NCBI RefSeq assembly: GCF_932294415.1
Contig: NC_065536.1
Span: 6,148,974 to 6,212,973 of the forward strand
Direction: 5' to 3'
Length of the DNA stretch: 64,000 bases
DNA from: Quercus robur
Lineage: Eukaryota > Streptophyta > Magnoliopsida > Fagales > Fagaceae
Translations under genes and position numbers: made by a program
In this document: piece by piece, positions 24,654 to 37,085 of the stretch
How positions within the stretch are numbered: the first letter of the stretch is position 1
Layout: each line of letters opens with the position of its first letter
Notes under the pieces: model-generated
Seen by the model: the letters and a program-made list of their open reading frames with translations, nothing else
Told to the model about the DNA's origin: nothing
The model's database searches: none

Positions 24654-26317
24654 AATATAACATGTATTATAAAAAACAAATTATAATTAAGCTATATGTA
24701 AAAAATATTTGTATTTTTATTTTAACGTACAAAAAAGATTAAATTATATGAATAACTAATTTTAATATATATCATTTAAATTATATATATCGGGGTAGGG
24801 CGGGTGCAAGCAAAAATCGTCTTCACCCTAACACCTCTTTGTAATGGGAAGAATTTGCGTGTGGTGGAGCAAGGTTGGGGAGGGCATTTTTGCCATCCAA
24901 TGCATTTTGCAACACTGTGTAATAAATTATAATACTTACTATGTGTTATAATATATAAGAATCAACTTATTATATGTTATATACTTGCCTTTAGAAAGAG
25001 ACGATGATTAAAAAAAAAAAAAAAAAGAGCAAAATGTTAGAGTGAATTGAAAAATATTTAATTATTTTCACTCAATTAAGTGTACAATTATTTTTCACAA
25101 TATTAATTGCATGTGTTAATAATTGAAAAATAATATTTTAAATTTTTTTCAATTTATCAAAAATCATATTAGACAAAAAGAAAATAATTTTTTTTTGGTA
25201 TTTATCCAAAATAAAATAAAATAAAAAAGTACACAAAGGAAGAAAATAACAAACCAAAATACTATTAGTCAAATATATAAAATAGAAGGGATGTTGTAAG
25301 AATTGAACTCACCACCTCTCACATCGAAGCTAGAATCATATAGTTTTAAAAATTGAATTGATCAAAGAATAGAAAAAGAGAATAATTCTTGGTTCTTTGG
25401 TTTAATTGGAATCAAATCGATGGTGGAACTAGTGATATCATAAATAATTAATTAATAATTTTAAAATTATAAAAAAATATAATAAATTTATAACCAGTTA
25501 AAAATATTTAATAAAATAAAATAAAGTTTTCACGGCTTATAATTAAAAGCAAAAGATACAAAAATATAACTAAATATATTAACATTGCAATATCAGCCTC
25601 AAAACAAAACAATTAGTAGCATAGCCTTCTTTTTTAAGGGCAATATACGGCCATTACTGTAAAAAAAAAAAAAAAAAAATTTGGACTCAACTAGCCATCT
25701 TGAAATCTTGTTAAAATAAGTCTTTATTTTTCTTTTATTACATTAACTATAATTGTTGATCCTAAAAAAAAAAAAAAATTATAGTGCTTGGTCTCACAAA
25801 TATATTATTATGAAATTATTAATATAAGTAAATAGTAGTTTCTTTTTTTATGTATTCATTTTAAAGAAAAATAAAGTAGATTTTAACTTCTTTTTTTATT
25901 ATTTAATTAACTAAAAATAATCATCTTAGAAAAAAGAAAAGAAAAAACAACTACACCATCGTTTACTTAAAAAAACGACGTCAGTATTTCCGATTTTTAA
26001 TTAGAACCGGACCGGATTGATGTACGGTTCCCGATTGAACCGGACCAGAATTATTTATTTATTTATTTCTCAATCTTAAAACCCTTTTTTATTAACTAAT
26101 TTTCAAATTCTTCGATCACAGCTTAAAGTGTCTTTTCCTTCAACTTTCTCAGACTCCAAACAGACTCAGAATTAGGGATCTTATTTAAAAAAAAAAAAAA
26201 AAATTATGCCAAATTCTTCAATTTTTAAATAAACTCTCCATCACAGTATTGAGGCTAATCTGTAATCAGCTTAAACAAAATTTCCCTTTTTGTTTTAATT
26301 TAAATTAAAAAAAATCA
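24654..26317. other. Intergenic, upstream of the ZMAT2 gene
   Basis: Very AT-rich, with several A-runs. The last 200 bases are the probable promoter and 5' leader of the + strand gene. No other gene is seen. Confidence 0.5.
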
Positions 26318-29300
26318 ATGGCTCACATCAACAAAGAGGTAAGCTCAAATCTCTTTCCTACTTTCTGTAACCCTAATTAGTTTTATCAATTCAAATTTTT
26401 TGAAATAAAATAATTTAACTGGCTTACTTAATTTTTGTTTGGGATTGTTGGTGTAGGTTGTTGGGGTTGATAACACATTTAGAAGGAAATTTGATCGGGA
26501 AGGGTATTTGGAACGAGCTCGAGAGCGTGAAAGACAGGTAATTTAATTCAATTTTTTAATTTTTCAAAGTTTTTGTTTTTCAATTTTTATTATTTTATAA
26601 ATTTACATTGTGATGAATTGCTCTTAGTTGATTGTGGTTCATTTTTTGTTGAACTGTAGGAGGAAGAGTCACGGTCTAAGTCCAAATGTAAGTGATTCTA
26701 AGCTGATAATCTTTTTTTATTTTAGTTTGAATTTGTATTTGTTTCTGGTTTTATGGGTTTTAGTATCTGTGTGTGTTTAATTGAACCCTTTGAATTGTAC
26801 TGTAATGGGTTTGCAGAAATACTATTGTGTGTGTAAATTGAATCCTCTGAATTTTAGGGTAATGGGTTTGCAAAAATAGTACTGAGTGTTGACTCTGGGT
26901 GCGCGCTCGCGAGCGTGCATGTGTTAATTGAACCCTTCTGAATCATAGGATTTGCAAAATTAATATTGGGTGCACGTGCCTGCATGCGTGCATGTGTGTT
27001 AATTGAACCCTATGAATTGTAGATCAATGGGTTTGTAGAATTCATAATAGGTGTTTGTACTCTGTATGCATGTGAGTTAATTAAATTCTCTGAATTGTAG
27101 AGTAACGTGTGTGTGCTAATTGAACCCTTTGAATTGTAGAGTAATCAGTTTGCACAATCAATATCGGGCGGTTGTACTCTGTGTACATATGTGTGTATGC
27201 ATGTTAATTGAACTCTCTGAATTCTAGGGTGATTAGTTTGTAGAATTAATATTGGGTGTTGTATATGTTGAAATTATTGGCTCTGCTGAAGTGTAGATTG
27301 ATGGGCGTGAAAAATTTACGTGATTTGTCAGTTTTGTTGCAGCAAAAGGTCCTCCAGTGCAGAGGAAGCCTTTGAAACATAGGGATTATGAAGTGGACCT
27401 TGAATCTCGGTTGGGAAAAACTCAGGTGTGTTGCTTTGTCTCTGTTTCTTTTCTAGAATTGTTTTTCTTCTTGAATGTGTGCTTAGGCCATTTTGCTTGT
27501 AAGTTGTACTCTTTGGTTGATTAGTTCTTTTATGAGCGGTTCAATTTGTGGAATGTTTATGACATTGTTTCCACTTATGTGGATGACATTGAAATGCATT
27601 GAGGAGTACAATCAATTTTCATAAGCAATACTTAGAAGAGAGTTATAAAAGTTTTCCTAGTGTGCGTGTTGTCAAATGACATGGTTAATCTGTATAATGC
27701 AAGTAGGTGTGTCACTTTGAGAGCATTGAATGAGTCTATCTAATCTTGTGTCTTGATGCACTTTTACATGAAAATTTTCTGTAGCTTGCTGGGATTATGA
27801 TTTGTTGATAAATGTTGAAAGGTTTGGCTACTTGGCTAGCTCTATGCACCAACCTAGTTACACTGTCCATGATATTTCAAACCGGATTCCTCAAGAATGA
27901 CTAAGTTTGGAATTGATTCTGCTGGTTCTAGGAGATTCAGACACTATTGTAATTAGTAGGTCTTCTATCCAAAAAGAAGCAGGTTTCTCTTACTCTCTTA
28001 TGTTGCTTTTTGTTGCTTTAAAGAAGATGATACTAAAACTTTTACCTCTTTGGTTGGGGATTTAGTGGATGATGGAGTAACATATACACCATCAATATAG
28101 ACGGATCACACTTTTGAAGCAAACCTGCTTATAACAGTTGACAATCCTGAAATTGGGCTTTCCAATTTCATTGTGGAAGTAGTAATATGTATTTCCTTTG
28201 AACCTTGTTTAAAAGTATAATTAGTTTTCATTAATGTATAATTGTAAATCTATTTGACAATTGAGACAAAGACTATTCATACATCTTATTCACTTTACCT
28301 TGGGAAAATATTGCAGCAAGATTATTGAGATTTTCAGGTCAAATAAACCATGAAGAAAATGAGGAAATGCTGTACGTACCTTTTAGAGTAAATGAAACTA
28401 AGGAATTAATGTCCTATTAGAGTTACCATTTTGGTAATCGAGCTATAAATTTTGGGCCCAAATCATAATGACATGCAACATTTTATGGATTGGATATGGT
28501 CTGTGTAATGGACTTAACCATAATTTTTTTTATGGATTTGGCTTTGGTATAAAGTCTTCTGAGTTTTGAATGTTGTGTTTGGCATGATCTAGAATGTGAA
28601 AATATGGAATACAATTGTCATGGTTTTCTATTTTATTGCTCTAATTCTGTGGGGTATGTTTTTACTTATCAAAAAAAAATTGTGTGGGGTACGTTTTGCT
28701 TTGTGTTTTCATATGTTTTGATTTGTCCTGTCTTATAACTTATAAGTTTCTTGGCACATATAGCATAACTTCTTATTTCCCTGTTAGTTTTAAAAGTTTG
28801 AAACATCTATAATTGTATGTTGAATATCTTAAATACCCAATCTTTGCTCGACTTAATACATGACTTTATTTTGTCTTAATTTTGCAGGTTGTTACACCAG
28901 TGGCACCTTTAAGTCAGCAGGTACATGACCGTGTTCTCATGTGTCCCATGTCATCGTATTGTTATTGCTGATATCTATCTTCTTTAATAGTAATCTTATA
29001 TTAAACATTTTTATTTACCATGTCATTTCGTGATTAAATCTGTTCATTTTACAGGCTGGATATTATTGTTCAGTTTGTGAGTGTGTAGTGAAGGACTCTG
29101 CAAATTACTTGGATCATATCAATGGAAAGAAACGTATGTGGTTATCTGGAGACAATATTGTTTCATCAATTCTTTTAATGAAAAAGTTTCTTAGTTTGAT
29201 CACTCTTCTAATGGCTCTCTTTATCTTGTCCCATAGATCAAAGAGCGTTGGGTATGTCTATGAGGGTAGAACGGGCATCTGTTGACCAGGTATATTTTGG

Positions 29301-30118
29301 CAAGTACTTTTAATTTATGATGAATGGAAGTTTAATAAACAGGCATAATTGAATGTGTGAAATAGGATGCAACCTTTACTTAGTGAAACTCTCAAGCTTG
29401 GGCTCTATGTATGCAAAGATATATAGAAGTAAACCATGTAATATATGTTACATGGATGCTAAAAATCCCACCTTTTGGAGATGAGGAAGAGATCACCGCA
29501 ATTCATTTAAAGAAAAAACTATTTTCTGGCCTGAACCATTTCATCACAAGTACATATTTCTCTTGTTATGGTGTATTTGAGCTGCAACTTTATGGTCTAC
29601 AGGTCAAACAGCGATTTGAAGTCCTTAAGAAGCGGAGAGTTCCTGGAAGCTTCACAGAGCAAGGTAAAAAAATTGAAGGAGATGGAAATATTTTTTTTGG
29701 GTGTTTGTGTGTGTGTGTGTGTGTCTTTCATTAGAGGTTTATGCAGTTGGTTGGTAATCTATGGTTGTTGGAAAATTGATCCCTCTCTCTCTTTCTCTCT
29801 CTCTCTCCCTAGATCTTGATGAGCGGATCTTAAAGCAGCAACAAGAAGAGGAAGAACGGAAGCGCCAACGTCGCGAAAAGAAAAAAGAGAAGATGGTGAG
29901 CACTGTACTACCATGTTTTGCTTAATACCGTATGCCTGAGCCATAAGATTGTTGGGGAAAATTTTTTGCCTGTCTGTAGATTTTAACTGTAATGTTTCCT
30001 GATAATTTTGTTATATTTTTGTGTTCAGAGAGAGAAGGTGGCAGAAGAGGAAACTGAAATGGATCCTGATGTTGTGGAAATGATGGGATTTGGGGGTTTC
30101 CGTTCATCCAAGAAGTGA
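26318..30118 (+). CDS. U1-type C2H2 zinc-finger protein, ZMAT2/Snu23 homologue
   Basis: Ten exons: 26318-26338, 26457-26537, 26660-26687, 27343-27425, 28888-28920, 29055-29133, 29237-29289, 29603-29663, 29813-29895 and 30029-30118. Splice sites and phases agree throughout, giving 203 residues (human ZMAT2 is of very similar length). The zinc finger has C87, C90, H103 and H109 with C-x2-C-x12-H-x5-H spacing, the matrin/U1 type. N-terminal [18 protein letters not shown] and C-terminal [18 protein letters not shown] are family blocks. Between them is a charged coiled region rich in E, K and R. In yeast and human this protein belongs to the U4/U6.U5 tri-snRNP / B complex, so a nuclear splicing role is expected. 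Intron 3 is a tandem-repeat array. Confidence 0.95.
26760..27280 (+). repeat. Diverged minisatellite filling intron 3 of the ZMAT2 gene
   Basis: About seven diverged copies of a unit with the core TTAATTGAACCCTNTGAATTGTAG occur (near 26774, 26836, 26926, 26998, 27076, 27117 and 27203). Each is followed by a GTAATGGGTTTGCA-like block and most by a TG-rich stretch. The spacing varies from about 40 to 90 bases. Most copies end in an AG-terminated motif that resembles a weak 3' splice site. Confidence 0.75.
28663..28682 (+). repeat. Tail-only micro-insertion in ZMAT2 intron
   Basis: TACTTATC plus an A-run and TTG (20 bases) lies between 15-base direct repeats at 28648-28662 and 28683-28697 (TGTGGGGTAYGTTTT, one mismatch). 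TTATC followed by A is a frequent 3' end of plant LINEs. Confidence 0.5.
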
Positions 30119-31090
30119 TCATGTTTCATCACTCCATCCTATATTTGGAGTGAGTTTTGGCCATGTAACCTTTGTAGCATTGTACTAGTGACAGTTCTGT
30201 AAGGAACAGTCTAATTTAGGTAACTTGACCTTTTAGAAATTGTATGTTCATTTTATATTTCATTTGAGATGTTCTATGTTAACAGCGAAAAAGCAAATTT
30301 CATGGAATTTCTCGACATTTATGGTAGATTTTACTGGTGAGTGGTGATGCCATTCATTTTCATTCTTGTACATTCTCCTTGCAGGAGATACTGATCAATG
30401 TATGATTTAAGGCTACCTTGTACCTTTCTTCTGACTCTCTTGTGGTGAAAGTCTGCATTAGATGGAGGGTTTAGAGAATGCAGTTTTTCCTCGACATCCA
30501 TAACCCGCTGTTTTTTATCAACAATTGTTGTAGAACCCCAACAAAAATATCATTACCCTTCTATCATCACAAATTCAGAATATGAACAAGAAGTGACAAT
30601 CCTCATTAGGGACAACTGAAATGATTCTTTGAATCTTATGGGAAAATCTTTTGTTTGACGACATGCGTACAAGCGAAATGAAAATGTTTTGGTGAGAATA
30701 GCCTCAGTATAGGGCGAAACAAAAACACTCACATAGTCACATCACACTACACAAGTACGTCTCTTGCATCAGTGACGTGCTGTCTAAAACCAAAAACTCG
30801 TTGTCTAGTACAAGATAAGATAAATTTCGTGGAAAAAATGGTTCTCGTTGGTTTAGTAGGCTAACTTAAAGCATGCGTTGTTGCATTTCAAGTTTTCAAC
30901 ACTGACGCCTACCAAGAAAAGGCAAAGACTAAAAAGTAAAAACTAATAATATGAGTAATTTAATAATTTAAATGTATATTAATTCAGTTGGGTTGAGGTA
31001 TGCAATGTTTAATAATTATTACACAAACCTTATTAGATTCAAATTATTGAAAATTTGAACCCAAACTCACCCTTTTATTGTCTCTCTGTC
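30119..31090. other. 3' UTR of the ZMAT2 gene and intergenic sequence
   Basis: The first few hundred bases after the TGA are the probable 3' UTR. Beyond that I see no gene or repeat. Confidence 0.45.
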
Positions 31091-31597
31091 AAGGTAGAAT
31101 TTTGAATTTTATAATATAATTCATTAACTTTTTATAAGGGGTCGAATTACTTTCAGTTTAAAGTCCATATTTTTATCAGCTTTTGCTTATCTATGCATTA
31201 AGGTAGAATTTTATAATATAATTGATTGACTTTTTATAAGGAGTCGAGTCACTTTCAGTTTAAAGTCCATATTTTTATCAGCTTTTGTTTATCTATGCAT
31301 TAAGGTAGAATTTTATAATACAATTGATTGACTTTTTATAAGGAGTCGAGTTACTTTCAGTTTAAAGTCCATATTTTTATAAGATTTTGTTTATTTATGC
31401 ATTAAGGAAGAATTTTATAATACAATTAATTGACTTTTTATAAGGAGTCAAGTCACTTTCAGTTTAAAGTCTATATTTTTATCAGATTTTATTTGTCTAT
31501 TTAATAAGGTAGAATTTTATAATACAATTGACTGGATTTTTATAAGGAGTCGAGTCACTTTTAGTTTAAAGTCCATACTTTTATTAGTTTTTGTTAT
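31091..31597. repeat. 102-bp minisatellite, five copies
   Basis: Units starting AAGGTAGAATTTT lie at 31091, 31200, 31302, 31404 and 31506. The last three full steps are exactly 102 bases; the first copy is 109 bases because of a small internal insertion (TTGAATT). Each unit holds GACTTTTTATAAGG, AGTCGAGTCACTTT and AGTTTAAAGTCCATA. Differences between copies are few. Confidence 0.92.
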
Positions 31598-32778
31598 TTT
31601 TCAATATAGATGACACTCTTTTCAAACCTCCTTAACAGGTGCACAAACCCATCAACAAAAGCCTTGAAATTTTATAATCTATCTTATTGAGGAGGTTGAG
31701 TCAAATTGAAAAACCCATTGAACAATTCAAACCTAACACGCCATCCCTCCCTATTTTGGAGCTATCTTTTTGCTCTAAATTGGAGTGTCATTAATGCAGA
31801 TTGATGAACTTCAGGTTCAAGTGTTCAACAAATAAGATGCAATTGACCCTTCCTTGAATAATGACTGTCCTAATAAAGGCTTGTACATCTAAGTTCTTGA
31901 ACACAAAGAGATGGGAACCTAAACTTGGTAGATGAACTATGACAGTGTGTTATAGTCTAATTATTGCTAGGCGATAACGTTTTCAAGTCTTCAAGCTGTA
32001 GATATCATTCCCAACCCGATTAGACCCAGTTGGGATAGTCGCACGGTTGTTTGACATGCTTAATAAAAAAAAAAATTGTTAACTAATAAGTTTCATCACT
32101 TATTTAAAAAAAAAAACTATAAGAAATCAATTTAAAATATCGGTAAGAATTTTTATTTAATGATATGAAAGGAGGTGAGAGGTCTATGCTTTATAGTATA
32201 AATATGAGTTTTCTTTCTTCACAAACTTTCTCTCTCTTTTTCTTTTTGAATGCGTGCCCGTGTTTATCCATTCTCTCTTTACTCTCTAGTATTTTTTTTT
32301 CTTATCTCTATCCCTCAACGTGTCCTGCATTTTGTTGGCTAAATAAAAAGTCAACAGAGAGAGGAGAAGAAGTACCCTAATTAAAGTGTAAAAGACTAAA
32401 AAAATAGTCAAAAACACTTAGCATTTTACTACTTTTCAAGGATAAAAAAGTAATCATGTTTTATATGGACAGAAAGTAGCTCAACTTTCATAACAAATTC
32501 GTATTTTAAATGTATATAAGACATATTTGAAATTAATTTTTTAAAATTTAATAGAATTTGAGAAGAGTTTGGGATATAAAAAAAAATTAAACAAATTTGA
32601 AACTGGGAAAGCAAAAGTTCTTGTTGTTTCCTCAACCGTACCAAAAGAGAAAAACGACTCGTCGTTTTATTTACGCCACTTCCCGCTAACCCACCAAACT
32701 TTTCAAATTTCAGTTATTTCTCTCTAAACTCATTTCTCTGTAACCCTCACATTTCCATTGCCAAAAAAACAAACCACC
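31598..32778. other. Intergenic, upstream of the PPR gene
   Basis: No gene is seen. The last 100 bases before 32779 form the likely short promoter and leader of the PPR gene. Confidence 0.45.
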
Positions 32779-34233
32779 ATGAGCAAAGCTCTCCTCGAGG
32801 TTGAGCGGCGAGTCCTCCGCCTCCTCCACGGCCACAAAACCCGAACCCTACTCCCCGAAATCCATGCCCATTTCCTCCGCCACGGCCTCGACCAATTAAA
32901 CCAAGTCCTTGCCCATTTTGTCTCCGTTTGCGGGTCCCTTCACAAAATGGCCTACGCTAATTGCATCTTTTGCCGAACCCATAACCCAAATATTCTCCTT
33001 TTCAATTCCATGATTAAAGGGTACTCGCTTTGTGGACCCTTTGAGCAATCCCTCCATTTGTTTTCCCTTTTGAGAAGCCGCGGCATTCGGCCTGATGAAT
33101 ACACGTTTGCGCCTTTGCTTAAAGCGTGTTCGGGTATTTGTGATTGTAAACTAGGGCAATGTGTTCATGGGGAGATTATCAGGATTGGGTTTGAGCGTTT
33201 TGGTTCGATCCGGATTGGGATTGTTGAGTTGTATGTGACTTGTGAGAGAATGGAGGATGCTAGGAAGGTGTTCGATGAAATGTCTTATAGAGATGTGGTT
33301 GTTTGGAATTTGATGATTCGGGGGTTTTGCAAGATGGGTGATGTTGATATGGGGTTGTGTTTGTTTAGGAAGATGAGTGAGCAGAGTGTTGTTTCTTGGA
33401 ACTCGATGATTTCTTGCTTGGCGAAGAGTGGGCGGGATAGGGAGGCTTTGGAACTCTTTTGTGAAATGAGGGATCGGGGTTTTGAGCCTGACGAAGCGAC
33501 TGTGGTGATTGTGTTTCCTGTTTGTGCTCGTTTGGGGGCTGTTGAAGTTGGGCAGTGGATACACTCATACTCAGGTTCTAGAGGGCTTCTGAGAGATGCT
33601 ATTGCTGTGGGTAATTCGCTTATTGATTTTTATTGTAAATGTGGAAATTTGGAAGTTGCACGCAGCCTTTTTAATGAAATGCCTCGCAAAAATGTTGTTT
33701 CGTGGAATGCAATGATCTCAGGTCTGGCATTCAATGGGGAGGGTGAGGTTGGGGTCAAATTGTTTGAGGAGATGATAAACAAAGGTATGAGCCCTAATGA
33801 TGCAACTTTTGTAGGCGTTTTAGCATGTTGTGCCCATGCAGGCTTGGTGGAAAAGGGGCGAGAGTTGTTTGCTTCTATGTCTGAAAAACACCAAATTCAA
33901 CCAAAGCTTGAGCATTATGGTTGTATGGTTGATCTTCTTGGGCGTAGTGGACTTGTGAGGGAGGCTCATGGCTTGATTAGAAACATGCCCATGAAGCCAA
34001 ATGCTGCTTTATGGGGTGCATTGCTCGGTGCTTGCCGCACTCATGGTGATGTAGAAGTTGCAGAACTTTCTGTTAAAGAGCTGATCAATATTGAACCATG
34101 GAATTCTGGTAATTATGTGCTCTTGTCAAATATATATGCAGAAGAAGGGAGGTGGGATGAGGTTGCGATGCTCAGAGTTTTAATGAAGGAAAAGTGTGTC
34201 AAGAAAGCACCAGGGCAGAGTGTGATTGAATAA
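32779..34233 (+). CDS. Pentatricopeptide repeat protein, PLS class with E motif (At1g09190-like)
   Basis: An intronless frame of 484 residues. It contains consecutive PPR units with typical signatures: PNILLFNSMIKGY, RPDEYTFAPLLKACS, RDVVVWNLMIRGFCKMGD, QSVVSWNSMISCLAKSG, DEATVVIVFPVCARLG, KNVVSWNAMISGLAFNG and NDATFVGVLACCAHAGLVEKG. An E-type C-terminus follows (NAALWGALLGACRTHGDVEVAE, then SGNYVLLSNIYAEEGRWDEV) and no DYW domain. Such proteins bind organelle RNA and usually act in editing or processing. I see no strong transit peptide, so mitochondrion versus plastid is open. The frame continues upstream of 32779 only to a TTG, so ATG 32779 (MSKALLEVERR) is the start and matches the Arabidopsis relative as I recall it. 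Confidence 0.93.
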   Translation: MSKALLEVERRVLRLLHGHKTRTLLPEIHAHFLRHGLDQLNQVLAHFVSVCGSLHKMAYANCIFCRTHNPNILLFNSMIKGYSLCGPFEQSLHLFSLLRSRGIRPDEYTFAPLLKACSGICDCKLGQCVHGEIIRIGFERFGSIRIGIVELYVTCERMEDARKVFDEMSYRDVVVWNLMIRGFCKMGDVDMGLCLFRKMSEQSVVSWNSMISCLAKSGRDREALELFCEMRDRGFEPDEATVVIVFPVCARLGAVEVGQWIHSYSGSRGLLRDAIAVGNSLIDFYCKCGNLEVARSLFNEMPRKNVVSWNAMISGLAFNGEGEVGVKLFEEMINKGMSPNDATFVGVLACCAHAGLVEKGRELFASMSEKHQIQPKLEHYGCMVDLLGRSGLVREAHGLIRNMPMKPNAALWGALLGACRTHGDVEVAELSVKELINIEPWNSGNYVLLSNIYAEEGRWDEVAMLRVLMKEKCVKKAPGQSVIE

Positions 34234-36009
34234 TTATGAAATGTTGGTTTAGGGAAAAATGTCCTTTCTCTTGGCTGGTATTCTAGGTGCTTGGTTCCTT
34301 TATTGCAAGACTTAACATCTCCACCATGAATGAAGATATACATGGTGGCTGTTTAGGAAATGACTTAAAGCAAAAGAAAGCTGGATGCTTTGTGCATCCA
34401 TCTAGATCCTGGTCAAATCTACAAAGATGATGATGGGATCACATGGAAATGGAAGCAGGAGGCTGAATAGCAAATTTACTGACAGAGTAAGAGACCTGAC
34501 AACGTGAATTTTTCTGAGAGAATACAGAGAGACATTTTTAGAATATTCTTCTATGTTTATTTCTTCTGGCCAAGTTCGATATGAATATTGGGTATAAGAA
34601 ATTGAGAATTGTAAGCAAAGAAAGTCAGCAAGAACCAATAGAATTCTTTTAATGAAATACCTTCCCCTGTCTTTGTTTTTGTACTTCTTCATAATAAGCT
34701 ATTGACTCCCAAAAATCAAAGAACTAGAGCTTTTCTATATATTCATCTGTGACATCTTTTTCACACTTAAGTGGGATGTTTCTCTTCCCTTTTCATTTTT
34801 CACTCTCATGAGTATCCCATTTCTTTCCTTCAAGTATCCGTTAAGACAGCTGACTACTAATGTCGTGTGATGCTCCCTCAAAGTACTAACCAGATGATTT
34901 TTATGTTGCCGAGTAGAGCAAGCTTGAAACAATGCTTTTGTTGTGAGTGGGATGTTGTATTATGAGTGATGATATAGCAAGATTTCCCTTAAAATGTAAT
35001 TGTACAACTTCTTCTTCTTCTCTCTTTTTTGTTTTTTGTTTTTTTTGACACTATGGAAATGTAACTGTATTAAGTATAACAACGATAAAACGGTAATTAA
35101 CATAATAGGAGCTTTATTCTGCACCTTTGATGAATTCATGCTGATATGTCCATTATAAGGATTAAGGAGTGAAAGCCATCCTGAAAAACTAATACAGCAT
35201 AAGTAAAGCTTCTAATTGAAGACAGATTTTAATTTTTTTAAAGACCCTAAATCTTAATTATAAGCTGATAGGAAAAATTGAGTACATCTTATAGAACAAA
35301 GGACTAGTTTGTTTTGTGGATCCTTTCCTTTCATTATCAATTGATGATAGAACTAAAATATTTAAATTCATCCACAGATCCACTTATGTATGGGTTCTCA
35401 AATAACTTGTACCAGGTACTTTCAGTTTCAATGGCACCCAACGAAAATGGTGACATGTGATTTGCAGTCAGATATTACAAGCCACACCTTGTGTGCTTGT
35501 CAATTATTTGGATCAAGAAATGAGGACCACTAATCATTATAAATATTATATATTTCAACTTCTCACAATTCGAATTGATATTTTACCACATAATTTGATC
35601 AGAAAATGTTATTTTTCAGTTGTCTTATCATAATGAAAACATGCCATGTGAAAAGTCAGTATGTTTTTTATTATCATCATTGTTAAATTTAATGGAAACT
35701 GAAACCAAACTAAGCAAAATGGAGTCTAGGAACCCCAACTTAATGTCCACCTCCATTTTATTCTAATAATTGATTAGATGGAGAAGATTAGATGAATCTC
35801 ATTAAGCTCGAATCCCAAGTCTACCCCATAATGAACGTCTTTGTTTTCCAAGAAAATCCGATCCTTAAAGGTCCCTGTACTAACAAGGTACATTGCACTC
35901 ATTTGAATGAAACACAAACTTTGAGGAACGCTTTGTGACTCCTTGAGTTCATGAAAACAAGACCATTATAGTGAAATAAATGAAGAATACCATTAGCCTC
36001 TTTTGCTTC
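34234..36009. other. Intergenic
   Basis: This includes the 3' flank of the PPR gene. No gene, RNA or clear mobile element is seen; a pyrimidine-rich tract lies near 35010-35050. Confidence 0.45.
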
Positions 36010-36017
36010 TATAAATA
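36010..36017 (+). promoter_or_regulatory. TATA box of the small-protein gene
   Basis: TATAAATA lies about 100 bases before the ATG at 36119, so transcription would start near 36045 with a leader of about 75 bases. Confidence 0.6.
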
Positions 36018-36118
36018 CTCTGCTCTTTTTCACAATATGCACAACACGCTCATCTCTCATTGGATATTCCTAATATTACTTTAAGTAAGAGATTCAAAGA
36101 AAAAACATAAGGAAGAAT

Positions 36119-36352
36119 ATGGAGAGAAAGTCCTGCTGTGGAGGAAGGAGCTATGTTTCATCTCCATGCACACAGCCTAAGAAGGAACCAGTTGTGAGCC
36201 CAAAGAAAGAGGAAGATGTTAAGAAAGAAACTGCTGAGGATGTTAAAGGAAGTTCAACTTGTGGAGCTGGAGCAGCGGTGAAGTCTCCAAAGGCTGAGGA
36301 AAGGGAGATTGCTAGTGTTAAGAAAGAAGAAAAAGTTAAAGTTAATGTTTGA
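36119..36352 (+). CDS. Small Lys/Glu-rich protein of unknown function
   Basis: An intronless frame of 77 residues with a good TATA box upstream and an AATAAAATAA polyadenylation-type signal near 36551. The N-terminus has a cysteine cluster (KSCCGGRSY) and one more CTQ/STCGAG cysteine pair. The rest is repeats of K-K-E-E type (PKKEPVVSPKKEEDVKKETAEDV). It has no signal peptide or membrane segment and is probably disordered and cytosolic or nuclear. I do not recognise the family. The promoter context and codon use make a real gene likelier than chance. Confidence 0.65.
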   Translation: MERKSCCGGRSYVSSPCTQPKKEPVVSPKKEEDVKKETAEDVKGSSTCGAGAAVKSPKAEEREIASVKKEEKVKVNV

Positions 36353-37085
36353 TGTGGTGGTTGTGGTTAAGGATGTGATTTCTTAGTGGGTTTTGAGGGG
36401 GTTGGGTGTTTTGTTATGTTTATTATAGTTGGTCTGGTTTTTAGCTTTCTTTTATTTGCGTGATTGTCAGTTTGCTTTGTGGTTTCTATAGATGTGATGT
36501 AATCCATAGTTTGTTTGAAACTTTGAATAAGGCCCTCTCAAGTCTCAAGTAATAAAATAATACAGTTGTGTAATGATGTAATCTCTCCTCTCTCTCTCTC
36601 TCTCTCTCACTCATCCTATAAATACAATTCTCAAAGAAAGTTTTATTAATTGATGCGGCAATGAATATGATTAGTGCTACTGAAATAAAAAAAATTAAAA
36701 TATGTATAAATTGCCTTTTTTGAAATTGATGAGACATCAGTTTATGAGACTTGTGTAAATTTTATTTATAGTACTATTGGTGATTAGGAAGATTTGGCAA
36801 GGGTGTATTTGTTAAATTATTTAAGTCCGTCACATCTGCCAGTTGAAAACAAGTGGTATGGTATCTAAAAGTAAACTGTTGTTATGGTACAAGCATAAAA
36901 ACAAATTTCTATGAACTTCAAATTATGAATTTGAATTTTTTTTGTTCATTTTCCAAATGAAGTCCACGAAGTCCTGAAATGTTTCTTAAATTGGTTCGTA
37001 TATATATATGAAACATAAGCTTTTTAAGCCAGCCATAAGATTTCACTACGTTAAAAATTCCTTAAATGGAAGATACTGGAGGCTT
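36353..37085. other. 3' UTRs of two convergent genes
   Basis: This is the 3' UTR of the small-protein gene up to about 36570, then a (CT)n microsatellite at about 36585-36610, then the 3' flank of the minus-strand gene. No further gene. Confidence 0.5.

Noticed and set aside
31091-31597. CRISPR array
   Set aside because: The repeats are head-to-tail without spacers, in a plant nuclear setting; it is a minisatellite.
33151-33568. Antisense open frames over the PPR gene
   Set aside because: They are shadows of the PPR coding frame, with repetitive His/Pro/Ser composition.
34990-35070. Pyrimidine insert between AAATGTAATTGTA and AAATGTAACTGTA
   Set aside because: The insert is about 57 bases of mixed pyrimidine repeats without a clear tail at the expected end, so it was not counted with the tail-only class.
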